Positions 10,633 to 20,535 of a stretch of 64,000 nt of DNA are shown here, in pieces (the first letter of the stretch is position 1; every line of letters starts with the position of its first letter). The position numbers and the translations under genes are program-made. Source of the stretch: Byssothecium circinans (taxonomy: Eukaryota > Ascomycota > Dothideomycetes > Pleosporales > Massarinaceae); NCBI GenBank assembly GCA_010015675.1, contig ML976985.1, positions 557,811 through 621,810 of the forward strand, in the 5' to 3' direction. A model generated the notes under the pieces. It ran no database searches. It saw nothing but the letters and a program-made list of their open reading frames with translations, and was not told the origin of the DNA.

Positions 10633-11784
10633 ATGTCTGAGCAAGCTACGGCAGCGGCGCCGGAGCCCGTTTCGATGCCACGGTATTTTCGAAACGACGC
10701 CGCACTCTCACGAAGGGATCCCCATAAACAACTCCTAGCCTCTCTCAATCGCCTGATTACCGACCATCCCCCTCACAAGATTCCACCTGGTGGTGGTCTT
10801 TATTACGGGCCGATTTCTGTTGCCTATCTTTTCTATGCGCTCCACAACATATACCCCGATCTGTTGCTGGACGAGTTCCCCATGAACACGTGGTCTGCGG
10901 CGTACCTCGAGCAGGCACAAGCCAATATCAAGCAGTACAAAGGTCCCTCTCCGAACAAATGCGGTGTGAGCGACGATATCATGGCGCTGCTCGCTCTGTA
11001 CGCCGTGACAGCTAAAGACCCGGATACTGTCAAGGAGCTCTGCGATTTTGCCGCCGTGACCATCGACCCTGAGGCTTCCAATGAATGGCTCTATGGCCGT
11101 GCGGGCTTCTTGTATCTCTTACGCTTCGTCCGTGGAGCTTTCACCGACAACAAGGAGGTCACGGAGCTAATTGAGGACACCACTGATGAAGTCATTGAGA
11201 ACATCATGGAGAGTTCCCGGCCATGGAAGTGGAAGGGCAAGGCCTACGTTGGCGCTGTCCATGGCGCGATCGGAATCATCACTCAAATCGTCCTCACAGA
11301 CCCGAGTTGGGCACCAAAGCTCGAGGCTGAGCTGGGAGCACTTCTTAGCTACCAGTACGAAGGCGGTAATTTCCCATCGTCACTTCCCCCAGGACGCGAT
11401 CGCTTAGTGCAATTCTGCCATGGTGCGCCAGGAGTCGTATCTTCGTTGATCTCGATAAAGGAGTACTTTCCAGGGTTGGAGAACCGCATTGTACGGGTAA
11501 TTGCAAAGGGCAGAGAGTGCATATGGGAACGGGGACTTCTCACCAAAGAGCCATGCCTCTGTCACGGGATTTCTGGTAACGCTTTGGCCCTCGAAGGCGA
11601 GCAATTTGAGCACTTTATGACATACACCACCGGGCACGAGATCAAATCGATGGGAAAGGACGGTATGCTTGAAAAGTCGAACGACCCCTCGGCGCTCTGG
11701 TGTGGCGAGGCTGGCCGGGCTTGGGCTTGGGCAATCGCCGACAAAGGCTTGCCAAAGAGGTTTTTAGGCTACAATGACATCTGA
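10633..11784 (+). CDS. LanC-like (lanthionine synthetase C-like) protein
   Basis: Single-exon, 383 residues, the usual length of eukaryotic LanC-like proteins with an alpha/alpha toroid fold. All signature motifs are present in order: WLYGRAG (about residue 152), AVHGAIG with H210, QFCHGAPG with C262, CLCHGISGNA with C310 and H311, and a C-terminal WCGEAGRAWAWA block. C262, C310 and H311 correspond to the zinc ligands of NisC, so the metal site looks intact. Bacterial LanC enzymes add Cys thiols to dehydroamino acids; eukaryotic LANCL proteins have been linked to glutathione addition to dehydroamino acids in proteins. The substrate here is unknown. A remnant of a paralogue lies at 15708-15824 on the other side of the tyrosinase. 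Confidence 0.9.
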   Translation: MSEQATAAAPEPVSMPRYFRNDAALSRRDPHKQLLASLNRLITDHPPHKIPPGGGLYYGPISVAYLFYALHNIYPDLLLDEFPMNTWSAAYLEQAQANIKQYKGPSPNKCGVSDDIMALLALYAVTAKDPDTVKELCDFAAVTIDPEASNEWLYGRAGFLYLLRFVRGAFTDNKEVTELIEDTTDEVIENIMESSRPWKWKGKAYVGAVHGAIGIITQIVLTDPSWAPKLEAELGALLSYQYEGGNFPSSLPPGRDRLVQFCHGAPGVVSSLISIKEYFPGLENRIVRVIAKGRECIWERGLLTKEPCLCHGISGNALALEGEQFEHFMTYTTGHEIKSMGKDGMLEKSNDPSALWCGEAGRAWAWAIADKGLPKRFLGYNDI

Positions 11785-12869
11785 GGTGGATGAGCAGGTG
11801 TAACGTCAGGCTTTTCTGTGCACCCGATGAAGACACGATGTTACGATTCACGGCCGCTCCCATGCATTTCATTGGGGCTTGAGGAGGACTAGAGAATACT
11901 AAAAGATCCATTATGGAAGGTCTTCTACTTGTGGGTGCCCTCGATTTAGTTTTCCACGCGCAGACCAAGGACACCAATACCCATTTTCAAATCCTCTTGT
12001 TTGATTGGTGCGATGAATCTTGTCGAGATCAAATCATTCTCTACACTAACTCGGCTAATGTCTGCTATGCGTATACGCTATTGCTCCCAAATCGCTTTGT
12101 CCATCCCGCCTTTGCCTGATCACTGTTACTCCCAGTATGCAGGCACGCGCTTCCTTCCACGGCTCCATTGCTCGCACAATACCGGTGGACCCGCTATTGG
12201 CAAACACAACTGCACGATTTTTGTAACGCTGCTTTCACATGTGTAGCATCGATCGCTCATCAACTCCATCCACATACGTATCCATTGACGGGTAATCTGT
12301 TAAAACCCCTCAGAATCCTTCATCTAGTTGTCATCCCGACCCTAACGAATGCGCAGTTTGAGCTGATAAGTTGCGCGGTAGCCATCGCAGAGCAAGTCAT
12401 GGAGAAGGGGTTTCAGTAGCCAGTATTTTTGTCTTGTCCGATATGGCAGGGATGGCAAGCTATGATGGGAAGGCACAACATCACAACACCCTCAACGCCA
12501 AATGCATATCAGCCACGCAAAGCCCCTTCTCTCGCTGGCATAGGCGGTGAAGCCATTGTATATCTTTTCTACGTCGATCAAGTACGCCACATCATTCTCT
12601 GTCTTTCTTGCATTTCCATCGACCACCGCTAATGTGATACTGCCTGGTCGAGAGCGCGCCTTATCCTATTTTCCCAATTCCACCCGAGTTGCCGTCATAT
12701 ATTAGTGTAAGCGTTGTCTACCCAGCGGCGCTCGTCCGACGATCGATCGTTTCCTCGATTGCCGCCTACTCGGTGTCTACCTCCGGCTCTGCGGGTATAT
12801 AATCTCAGACTGAATGGGCCTTCCTTTGGTTCATCCGAAAGCTTCTCAATCTTGAGCCACGCAGTAGCT
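11785..12869. other. Intergenic region upstream of tyrosinase
   Basis: About 1.1 kb with no supported coding sequence. The last 75 bp contain the TATA-like box of the tyrosinase gene. Confidence 0.5.
12796..12803 (+). promoter_or_regulatory. TATA-like box of the tyrosinase gene
   Basis: TATATAAT lies 74 bp upstream of the tyrosinase ATG at 12870. Confidence 0.45.
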
Positions 12870-15163
12870 ATGCGCCTGACCGGTCTCCCCATCACCCTCA
12901 CTCTCGCCACTTGTGCCCTATGTACGCCCACTGGCCTTGGCGTGCCCTGGGCGGACGTCAGCGAGGGAAGGCATCTGACAACAGGGATCATGACGAGGGC
13001 TAGTGGTGGTAGGTGACCTTGGATCCAGGGCTTTTGCCAGACTGATGTGTATCAGGGCATCCGTACATTCGAAGGGAGATCCGTGATCTTAAGGACCACC
13101 ATCCTGAGACATGGAGTTTGTTCCTCCTCGGTTTTCGTGCTTTTCAGCAGATGGATCAGAATGACCCACTCTCGTACTATCAAATCACAGGTAGGCGGTT
13201 TCGGAATATATGCCAGATGTAAACTGACCCAAGGCGGAGGTATTCATGGGCGGCCGTGGCGGCCATGGCAGGTAAGAAGAGATTTACTAACACCCCTTCG
13301 GATGAGGAACGTTGACTTTATACTTAGAATGCCAATGGCGTGGACAATCCCGGAGGCAATAGCTACTGCCCACACAACAATATGATGTTTGTCCCTTGGC
13401 ACCGACCATATGTCGCGCTCTTCGAGGTAAGCTAGTTCACTTGTGGTGCGACTTCTATGACTACATGGAGACAGATGCTAATAGAAGGTCAGCAAGAGTT
13501 GCACAAACACGTCCGACGTGTTGCAGAACAAGCTACCACCGACCAATGGCGCTGGATCATGGTGGCAGATGCCTTTCGACTTCCGTACTGGGATTGGGCT
13601 CTTGGACTGCACGGCGGCGAGTTTCCGGAGTTCTTCACCACCCCTACCATTACGGTGGATGGACCCCAGGGCCAACAGACCATCCTCAACCCACTATACC
13701 AATATGATTTTCATCCTGTGAGCGAAAAGGATTTTGATGGTGATGTACGACCACTATAGCGAATTGTCGAGCGCACTACTAATTGATTGCAGTGGGCCCA
13801 TATAAATATGACTGTCCGCTGTCCAACATCACATAATCCCGACATGCAGTCACAGAATCAGCTTATTGTTCAAGCTATTTTTGACCAACGCCGCAATTGG
13901 CACGATAACCTTGCGAATTATTTCAGCACTTCGGTGGATTTCAACGACTTTGTGACGAATCTGCAAGGCCTACACGGTAATCTGCATAACGTAATAGGCG
14001 GCTCAACGCCAGGAGTGGGACATATGCTCTTATTTGATTACTCGGCATTTGTGAGTAACCGTCAGCATACAAGGCTGCACGGAATGTGTGACTCTGGTGC
14101 TTTGAACTTCCTCATCCCAGACGAGGTGCACTGTTATGCCCTTGGATAAGCTTTGCTGACTTTTACCTACTACTTAGGACCCGGTGTTTATGTTTGTACA
14201 TGCGTGAGTGGCGAATAAAAGGACTTATCCTTGCATGTAACACTAACTTCTTTCAGCAATGTCGATCGTCTCGCAACCCTATACCAAGCCGTTCATCCAG
14301 AATCGTGGATGGCGCCCGCGTCGTCAATGGACTCTGGAAATTTCTGGATTCCGAACCACGTCACTCTGGATGCGGACATGCAGATGCAGCCATTTTGGAG
14401 AGACAAGAGTTCATTCTACACTCCGAACGAGATCCGCGAAACGTCCGTCTTCGGCTACGTATACCCCGAGACTCAGCGGTGGAACTATGCGTCGGAGCAA
14501 GAGTGGCGTACCGCTGTCAACGCGTCCATTGCGCTTCAATACAGCACCAGTGCGCGGTCGGTCCTGACATCGGGGTGCCAAACGAGCGGCCAGAGCCTCA
14601 CGCACTTGCTAAAGGACGATACATTCACCGAGTGGACAACCAAGGTCAAAGCTTCCAGCTTAGACATGCCACCGAGATTCCATGTAACATTTTCTTTAGT
14701 CGGTACTTTTTCATCGGACAAGAGCACGGAGGTGGGAATATGGGTCCAACAGATGATAACTAAATATGAAAAAAATGCCTGGAAAGCTCGTCAAATGGAG
14801 CAAAAAGCGAAAAGATATAACTCGCTTGAGAAGAACTTGGAAGGTACGATCAGCTTGACAGCGAGTTTACTGGATCAAATCTCCGGGGGCAATTTGAAGA
14901 GCCTGGAAGCGGTTGATGTCGTGCCTTACTTGAAGGCTCACCTGACTTGGAAAACCTTCGCGGTATGTCTTGCTATGATCAGTAGTGGTTTCATGACTGA
15001 TGACAAGCAGGATGCCGACGTCATTGTACAGCACCAGGAGTACGATAGCCTCGACGTCGAAGTCGTTAGCACGCAAGTTCGCATTCCAGATGATCCCAAG
15101 CAACCGCTTGAGTATAATAGCGAGACGACGTCGCATCCAGAGATCACTCAAAGAAACGCGTAG
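12870..15163 (+). CDS. Tyrosinase (polyphenol oxidase, type-3 copper)
   Basis: Nine exons: 12870-13008, 13056-13190, 13234-13271, 13328-13426, 13475-13744, 13793-14050, 14178-14203, 14257-14962, 15011-15163; 607 residues. Oxidises monophenols/o-diphenols to o-quinones, as in melanin formation. CuA ligands: H96 (IHGRPW), H120 (YCPH) and H129 (PWHRPY); C118 sits two residues before H120, the position of the fungal Cys-His thioether. CuB ligands: H288 and H292 (LHGNLHNV) and H321 (FVHANVDR). Exon 7 is only 26 nt and carries most of DPVFMFVHA. A hydrophobic N-terminus (MRLTGLPITLTLATCAL) could be a signal peptide. The C-terminal domain matches the long fungal tyrosinases that mask the active site until cleaved. 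Residue 320, usually His in the HH pair, is Val. The last intron (14963-15010, 48 bp) is in frame, so a retained form would still be coding. Confidence 0.92.
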
Positions 15164-15707
15164 AGGAGGTCCATTGGTCTCCTCGACCATGACGGCGTGA
15201 TTTAAAACCGGGAGGATTCTTTTCAATTTTTATTCCCTCCAGAAACAGTCCAGGACGTTGTCTAGCTCCTTTTCTCTTTCGTCCACGCGATTTCGAAGTA
15301 TATCTATTGCGATGTGCAGCTTTCTTTCACTGATGCTTCTAGAGATCTTTCAGTTATCTATTAATGAATTTCATGAGTGCTTATAAAATATCTAATTTCA
15401 CATGCCTGTACTTATCTGCATTCACCAGCGAGTAAAGCCGTAGCAATTATCGCCCAATATTCCCCTGCTGATTACAGCACTGCGGCAGGGTCTAGGTTAG
15501 GAAAATAGTAGCACTGCCCCACATCCTCGTCCCTGATTGGCTGCTTGTCCCTCGGATCTATCCGCAATCGGGTTCTAACTTCAACGTCAAACTTCGACTC
15601 ACTCTCTTGACTATTAATTTTGCTCTGACCACAATTCGATTCACGATTATCCATAGATAGCTTGTAATACATTGGTTTAGACAAAACGTGCACCCAAGCC
15701 GACGACA
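15164..15707. other. Intergenic region, tyrosinase 3' side
   Basis: AT-rich 3' flanking sequence (15290-15420) followed by sequence leading into the antisense LanC remnant. No supported gene. Confidence 0.4.
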
Positions 15708-15824
15708 TCTCCTGCCCTCTCCGATCTTCAATGACGTCAATCCTTCATCGGCCAACAGCAATGCCCATGCCCATCCGGCCTTCTCTCCGCATTTTGACTC
15801 ATCGCTGTCACCAATTTTCAGCAC
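15708..15824 (-). pseudogene. Remnant of a second LanC-like gene (C-terminal fragment)
   Basis: On the minus strand about 39 codons read like the extreme C-terminus of the LanC-like protein encoded at 10633-11784. The block CGEKAGWAWALLLADEGL matches CGEAGRAWAWAIADKGL there: nine of the 14 aligned residues from AG onward are identical, after a one-residue length difference. Upstream in this frame only about eight codons remain before a stop (near 15849), and nothing LanC-like is visible beyond. It therefore looks like the tail of a truncated, inverted paralogue left by duplication. It overlaps, antisense, the optional N-terminal extension of the methyltransferase gene. Confidence 0.6.
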
Positions 15825-16012
15825 ACTATTCGGTACGCCCGGAGCTTCTTACAGCTCCTGGAATCCTACCTATCTCTCCAAGATCGTTCTCTTCGTCCTC
15901 TTCAACCCCCTCTCCCCGACCCAATCTTCCTCCTTTACTCCAACAAGCTCATCCACCATCCTCATCACACCCGCACCAACCCCGCACCTTCACCACCACC
16001 CCAACCACCACC

Positions 16013-16852
16013 ATGCCCCCAAGAAAGAACGACTGGTCCGCCACCCAATATCTAAAATTCCAGACCGAACGCACCCGCGCCGTCACCGACCTCCTCACCC
16101 ACACAATCCCCCACATCCCCTCCCCCAACCCCCGAATCTTCGACCTCGGCTGCGGCCCCGGAAACAGTACGCAAGCGCTCCTCACCGCCTTCCCCGCCGC
16201 CGAAATCTCAGCCCTGGATTCCAGCCCCGACATGCTGGCGAAGGCGTCTTCCATGCTCCCCAAAGTCGACTTCGTCGAGGGCGACCTAGCGACTTTCGAA
16301 CCCGGTGAAGATGCGCATTTACTGTTCAGCAACGCTGTGTTCCACTGGCTGCGACAGGATACGCGGATCCCGACGTTGGTCCGCTTATTCCGGGGTTTGA
16401 AGAGCGGGGGCGTGGTAGCGATACAAGTCCCCGATAACTACAACGAGGCCTCGCACCGCTTGATGCGCGACACAGCCCTCATGGCCGCGCAGCCTTGGAG
16501 CAAGTACTTCAGTGATACGCGGATCGGCGACCTGGGCGATAAACGGAGGCCGGATCTGGATTTTATAGAGGCGCCTGAGACGTTTTACAATGCGCTTATC
16601 CCGTATGCGGAGGGTGTGGATATTTGGCGCACGGAGTATCGGCATGTGCTTAAGGATGCGGGGGCGATTGTGGAGTGGGTTACGGGGACGGGGTTGCAGC
16701 CCTTTTTGCAGAGGATGGGGGAGGATGAGGAGGCGAGGAGGGCGTTTTTGAGGATGTATGAGGAGGGGTTGAGGGAGGCGTATGGGGCGTTGAAGGATGG
16801 GAGGGTGTTGTTGGGGTATCCAAGGTTGTTTGTTGTCGCGGTTAGGAAGTGA
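16013..16852 (+). CDS. Class I SAM methyltransferase, trans-aconitate methyltransferase-like
   Basis: 279 residues from the ATG of MPPRKNDWSATQYLKF. That N-terminus matches the usual start of trans-aconitate 2-methyltransferases (KNDWSA.QYLKF..ERTRP). The SAM-binding motif I is DLGCGPGN at residues 44-51, and the acidic pair of motif II follows at ISALDSS. VFHWLRQ fits motif IV of this family, whose members methylate trans-aconitate or related carboxylic acids. The frame is open upstream to an ATG at 15731, which would add 94 residues, Arg/Ser/Pro-rich and ending RTFTTTPTTT, resembling a mitochondrial presequence. I prefer 16013 because of family length and because the extension overlaps the antisense LanC remnant. 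Confidence 0.82.
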   Translation: MPPRKNDWSATQYLKFQTERTRAVTDLLTHTIPHIPSPNPRIFDLGCGPGNSTQALLTAFPAAEISALDSSPDMLAKASSMLPKVDFVEGDLATFEPGEDAHLLFSNAVFHWLRQDTRIPTLVRLFRGLKSGGVVAIQVPDNYNEASHRLMRDTALMAAQPWSKYFSDTRIGDLGDKRRPDLDFIEAPETFYNALIPYAEGVDIWRTEYRHVLKDAGAIVEWVTGTGLQPFLQRMGEDEEARRAFLRMYEEGLREAYGALKDGRVLLGYPRLFVVAVRK

Positions 16853-17544
16853 ATGTGCTAAAAACCTGGTTGCGGAGGGGGCATGTTTATAGGGGAGATG
16901 TCTGCGCTTAATCTGACATTATAACCTTACCATTCTACGCTCAGTTTCTTCTTATTGTTTGATTTGCTTTCCATTATACGAATTGTCACAACTTTCGCCT
17001 ACTTCAAAATCACCAACATCAGACAATTTCTAATTTTCTAATTTCCTAATTTCAAAAATAACCGCCCCCGTCATAAGCACAAATCGAACCCCAACAAAAA
17101 AAAAAAGGTACCAAAAATATACGTTCCCATGGTCTTCTTCCTAGCTTCTTTGCGTCAGGATAACGATCACGTTCACCGCTCCTCGCCCTAGGTCCCTGCT
17201 ACCATTGCGTATAAGGCGTGCGCTGGTCCTCGCCGTAGCAGATTAAAAGTTTCTCGTTGTATTTAATATATATACTACCTTAAAGTCATGTTTACCCCTC
17301 ACTAGATAATATTTGTGGCGTGGTGATTTCGATACTCAGCCCCGCCTCGTTTGCTCTCCACACTACTGATGACGACACATATTTCGCTTGTAGTCTTGAT
17401 CACGTCTTACAAATACTGCTCCCGTCACTTCATGCCCATAGTCCCCCATTCCCCCGCCCCCCGCCGCAGATACCTCAAACTTGTGGGCACCAGGCGCGAT
17501 GTCTCGTACAGTACCAGCATGCGCTCGTCCTGCATCCAGGGTCT
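16853..17544. other. Convergent 3' intergenic region
   Basis: Between the methyltransferase stop and the RBR ligase stop. AT-rich with a short A-run at 17096-17107; both genes probably end their transcripts here. No gene seen. Confidence 0.45.
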
Positions 17545-19321
17545 TCACACACATTGACCTGAAGGTGAAAACAGCAAGTTAGCCTTCTCCTTGATAACAT
17601 TGGCCTCGGCATTGCTCACCCATCGATCCTCACGGTCGCAGAAGTCACACGCGGTGTTCCAGCCGTTGCTCCTGTAATAGCGATGGAAATCGTGTGTATG
17701 GCCATTGGCACGGCGCTCTCGTTGACGCTCGCGGCGGCGTTGATTGCGTTGGTGATTGCGACCAGGTGCTGGAGCCTTTGGTTATGAAGTTAGCAAATTT
17801 CTATCGGAAGGACAGGAATATATGGTGGTAGCCTCGTAGCAACTTGACTACTTCGATCATGGAAAGTGCTGCCAAACTTTTGATGCATGACCGTACGCTC
17901 AGTCGTGGAAAGGGGTGCTTCAGAGTATACGTACAGCTTCAGCTGGTGGCCCAGCCGCTGGCTGAGCTGGTGCTGGCGCTGGTGCCGGTGCCGGTGCCGC
18001 TCCACGAGGCGGATCATCCATAATGTTCCGCTCGTCCCAAATCGGACACTCGCAAGTCCTCCATTTGGCTGTGCAAATGTAGCAAAACTCATGTCGACAG
18101 CGACACGTAATGTGATTGCAGCCGAGTTCGAGTTCGACCATGTTTCTGCATTCCGGGCAAGTTTTCCATCTCTTACTCTCCGCTACACCCATGAGCTCTT
18201 TCACGGCCTGGTCTTCGGGACAGAGACCGTCATGTTGTTTACCCTTGCACGTCGTACAAGTTGTTGAAGAACATACAGAGCAGGTGGCGATACCTGCAGC
18301 GATGTTTTGAGGTTTGACCCATTTGGAGCATTCGGGGTTGCTGCAGTAGGTACGGTCTGGTGTATCGAGCTCCTCCCTTCTTTCCACAAATCGTTCCACG
18401 AGCTCGTTTGGTAAGAAAGGCAAACAATTGAAAAGTGGTATGATCCTAGTACAGCACCGTGGCGGGAATGAGGACGGGTCTGTGATCGAAGAGTCGAAGT
18501 GCCCAGCCAAGCAGTCCCGACAATAGGCATGGTTTGTGAGTTCCTCTGGCCTTTTGCAGGGCAATTCAAGGGTGTCGAAGCCTGGATGCGGCTCTGCAAG
18601 TTTGGATAGTCAGCAGGATTCGGCGTTAAAAGTCTAGCCACGCTTTCCAAGGTTTGAGCCCATGAAAAGACATCCCAGCACCTCTGCTTTCAGTACTGTA
18701 CAGTCTCGTGCAATGTTTCGGTATGGTACGCATGGTGGCAGAGTCAACATACCTAAACAACCAGAGCACATCACATGATTCGATATCCCAGCTTTTCCTT
18801 TCGCTCTCTTCGACCGATCATCGTCCCGCAAATCCGATCCGTCATCTTCAGCACGTCGTTTGCCGATGACCGGCACCGCGGTCTGCGTGCCACCAAGGTC
18901 GACGGAACCGCCTAGCTCTTCCTCGTTGAAATCATCACTCACGGACGAGCCAGCTCTCGCAGCCCGCCTTCTTGGTAATGGCCTACCTGCCAGTTGGCAA
19001 GCTAATTCATGATCCCCTATCAAGACGCTTAGCTTCCGATTTCAAACTACGGGACCTGAATAACTCACCTTCAGCCTGTCTCTCCTCCTCAAATAACCGT
19101 TTGTTCTCTTGCCTCGCCAAATAATCGGCCTTGAGCAGTGCCAATGCCGCACATCGTCCCTCGACTTCCCTCAACTTGGTCACCAATTCAGTACGCAGTT
19201 CGAGGAACGCCGACGTCTCATTCTTTGTCGTACGGTCCGGTTCAGCAGGTAGCGCCTTCAGATAAGTATCGATGTCAGCGAGCTAAAGTTTCAAAGCTAG
19301 CTGAGCGCTGTTCGGATCCAT
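17545..19321 (-). CDS. RBR (RING-IBR-RING) E3 ubiquitin ligase with in-frame TAG
   Basis: Four exons: 19069-19321, 18753-19016, 17935-18593 and 17545-17775, all phase-consistent (introns 52, 159 and 159 bp). The product transfers ubiquitin through a RING1-IBR-RING2 relay. RING1 begins at MCSGCL and continues CRDCL...CCTRIIP; the IBR follows with CSNPECSKW, CSVCSSTTCTTC and CPED; RING2 has TCPECRNMVELELGCNHITCRC with the expected catalytic Cys in the GCNHITC segment. An Ala/Pro repeat and a basic, Arg-rich C-terminus ending SPSGQCV come last. Codon 13 (19285-19283) is TAG: MDPNSAQLALKL, stop, LADIDTYL. The frame is otherwise open on both sides and Gln (CAG) would fit the family N-terminus, so this looks like a nonsense change, an error, or an alternative first exon splicing to the TTTAG. 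Confidence 0.82.
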
Positions 19322-20535
19322 TGTTGTTTGCGGGTGCAAGTGACACCCGTGCTAGCGTTCGGGTGTGGTTCACAGATGTCTGTTAAGAGCCTGGCCGGGC
19401 TTTACCGAGGGAATTCGTTCGCGCACAAGGTGTCGGTGACAACGCCAACTCAATGTGAGGAGATGCAACGCCGTGAGCACATCTGATGCACGCGATGGTG
19501 CAAAGTAAGGGAAACAGGAAGATGATGATGATCAAATGAGACAAGCCGGAACGGAAAGGGGATTTCGCCGAAACCGGTAGCGCTTGCTATCTAGCCTATA
19601 TCAGATAGTCAAGAGCAAACCACGCCCAGGCACCCGCGATACAGATCGTTAGTTTCAGAAGGCACGAAGGAACCTATTATTGATAGCGATGTGAAGTTAT
19701 ACTCACTTAATAGGCTATGCTGGGATGGCTTATACCGGATTGATCCACAACGTAAGAGAAACGCGCACCAATACAGTCAATCCCTCACTAATAGTTCACA
19801 GGCTTGTAATAAAGGTCAATCAATGCGAAATAGACACGGCATGTGGAAGGATGGCATGAACGGTGAAGAGAAAAGCCCTATAGTATGGACATTTGGAATC
19901 CCACCCTTCCCTTCCCTATCTCCCACCCATTACTTCCAACAAGTACACTGTCCATCCATCCAGACATGAGATTCCAACCAACAGCAACCAAACAAGCGAC
20001 GAGCCTGAGGCCTAAACGCATATCAAAAAACCAACCCCTGTTCAACACACACAACCCTCTGTCTTTGCTCATCGATTGGCCAAGCTGCTTTGCATCTCCA
20101 ACTCCCAAAGTGAACGCACTCGCAAGTCACTTCACCGTGCATGCAACGCCACCAATTCAAAAAACCCAAAACCAATGCACATGTGCCAAAGGGGACAAAT
20201 CGCATTTCACGCAGACAACGTGGGACTTACTTTAGAATCCCAGAACGCCGTTTCCAAATGCCGCATATAGGTAGGTGTGGTCGTCTGACTATGAACCGTC
20301 AGGTGGTAGTACAATCCCTCTGCACTCGAAAGCCCCCAAACAAGTTCGTGAATCCGTGTTGCCATGAATGATGATGCAAGATCATGAGAAGTGAAACCCA
20401 AATTTCTTTACGCTTTAGAAAAGAAGAAGTAGTTGCGCTCGCTCGCTTGGTATCGTCTTTGCGATGTTGCTGAAATGAACAAGAAGACCAAAGGCCGCGA
20501 CTCCAGTGTGGATAATACGTGCCTGTGACAGTGCA
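19322..20535. other. Intergenic region upstream of RBR gene, 3' of LRG1
   Basis: About 1.2 kb. 19322-19690 is the RBR promoter side; 19690-20535 contains the LRG1 3' flank. Overlapping short ORFs on both strands between 19878 and 20400 show no family signal. Confidence 0.5.

Noticed and set aside
14963..15010. Retention of the last tyrosinase intron (16 extra codons)
   Set aside because: Open in frame, but the GTATGT donor, CAG acceptor and better C-terminal domain continuity favour splicing.
15688..16308. 206-codon ORF overlapping the methyltransferase start
   Set aside because: Low-complexity His/Pro/Ser sequence in the wrong frame of the methyltransferase.
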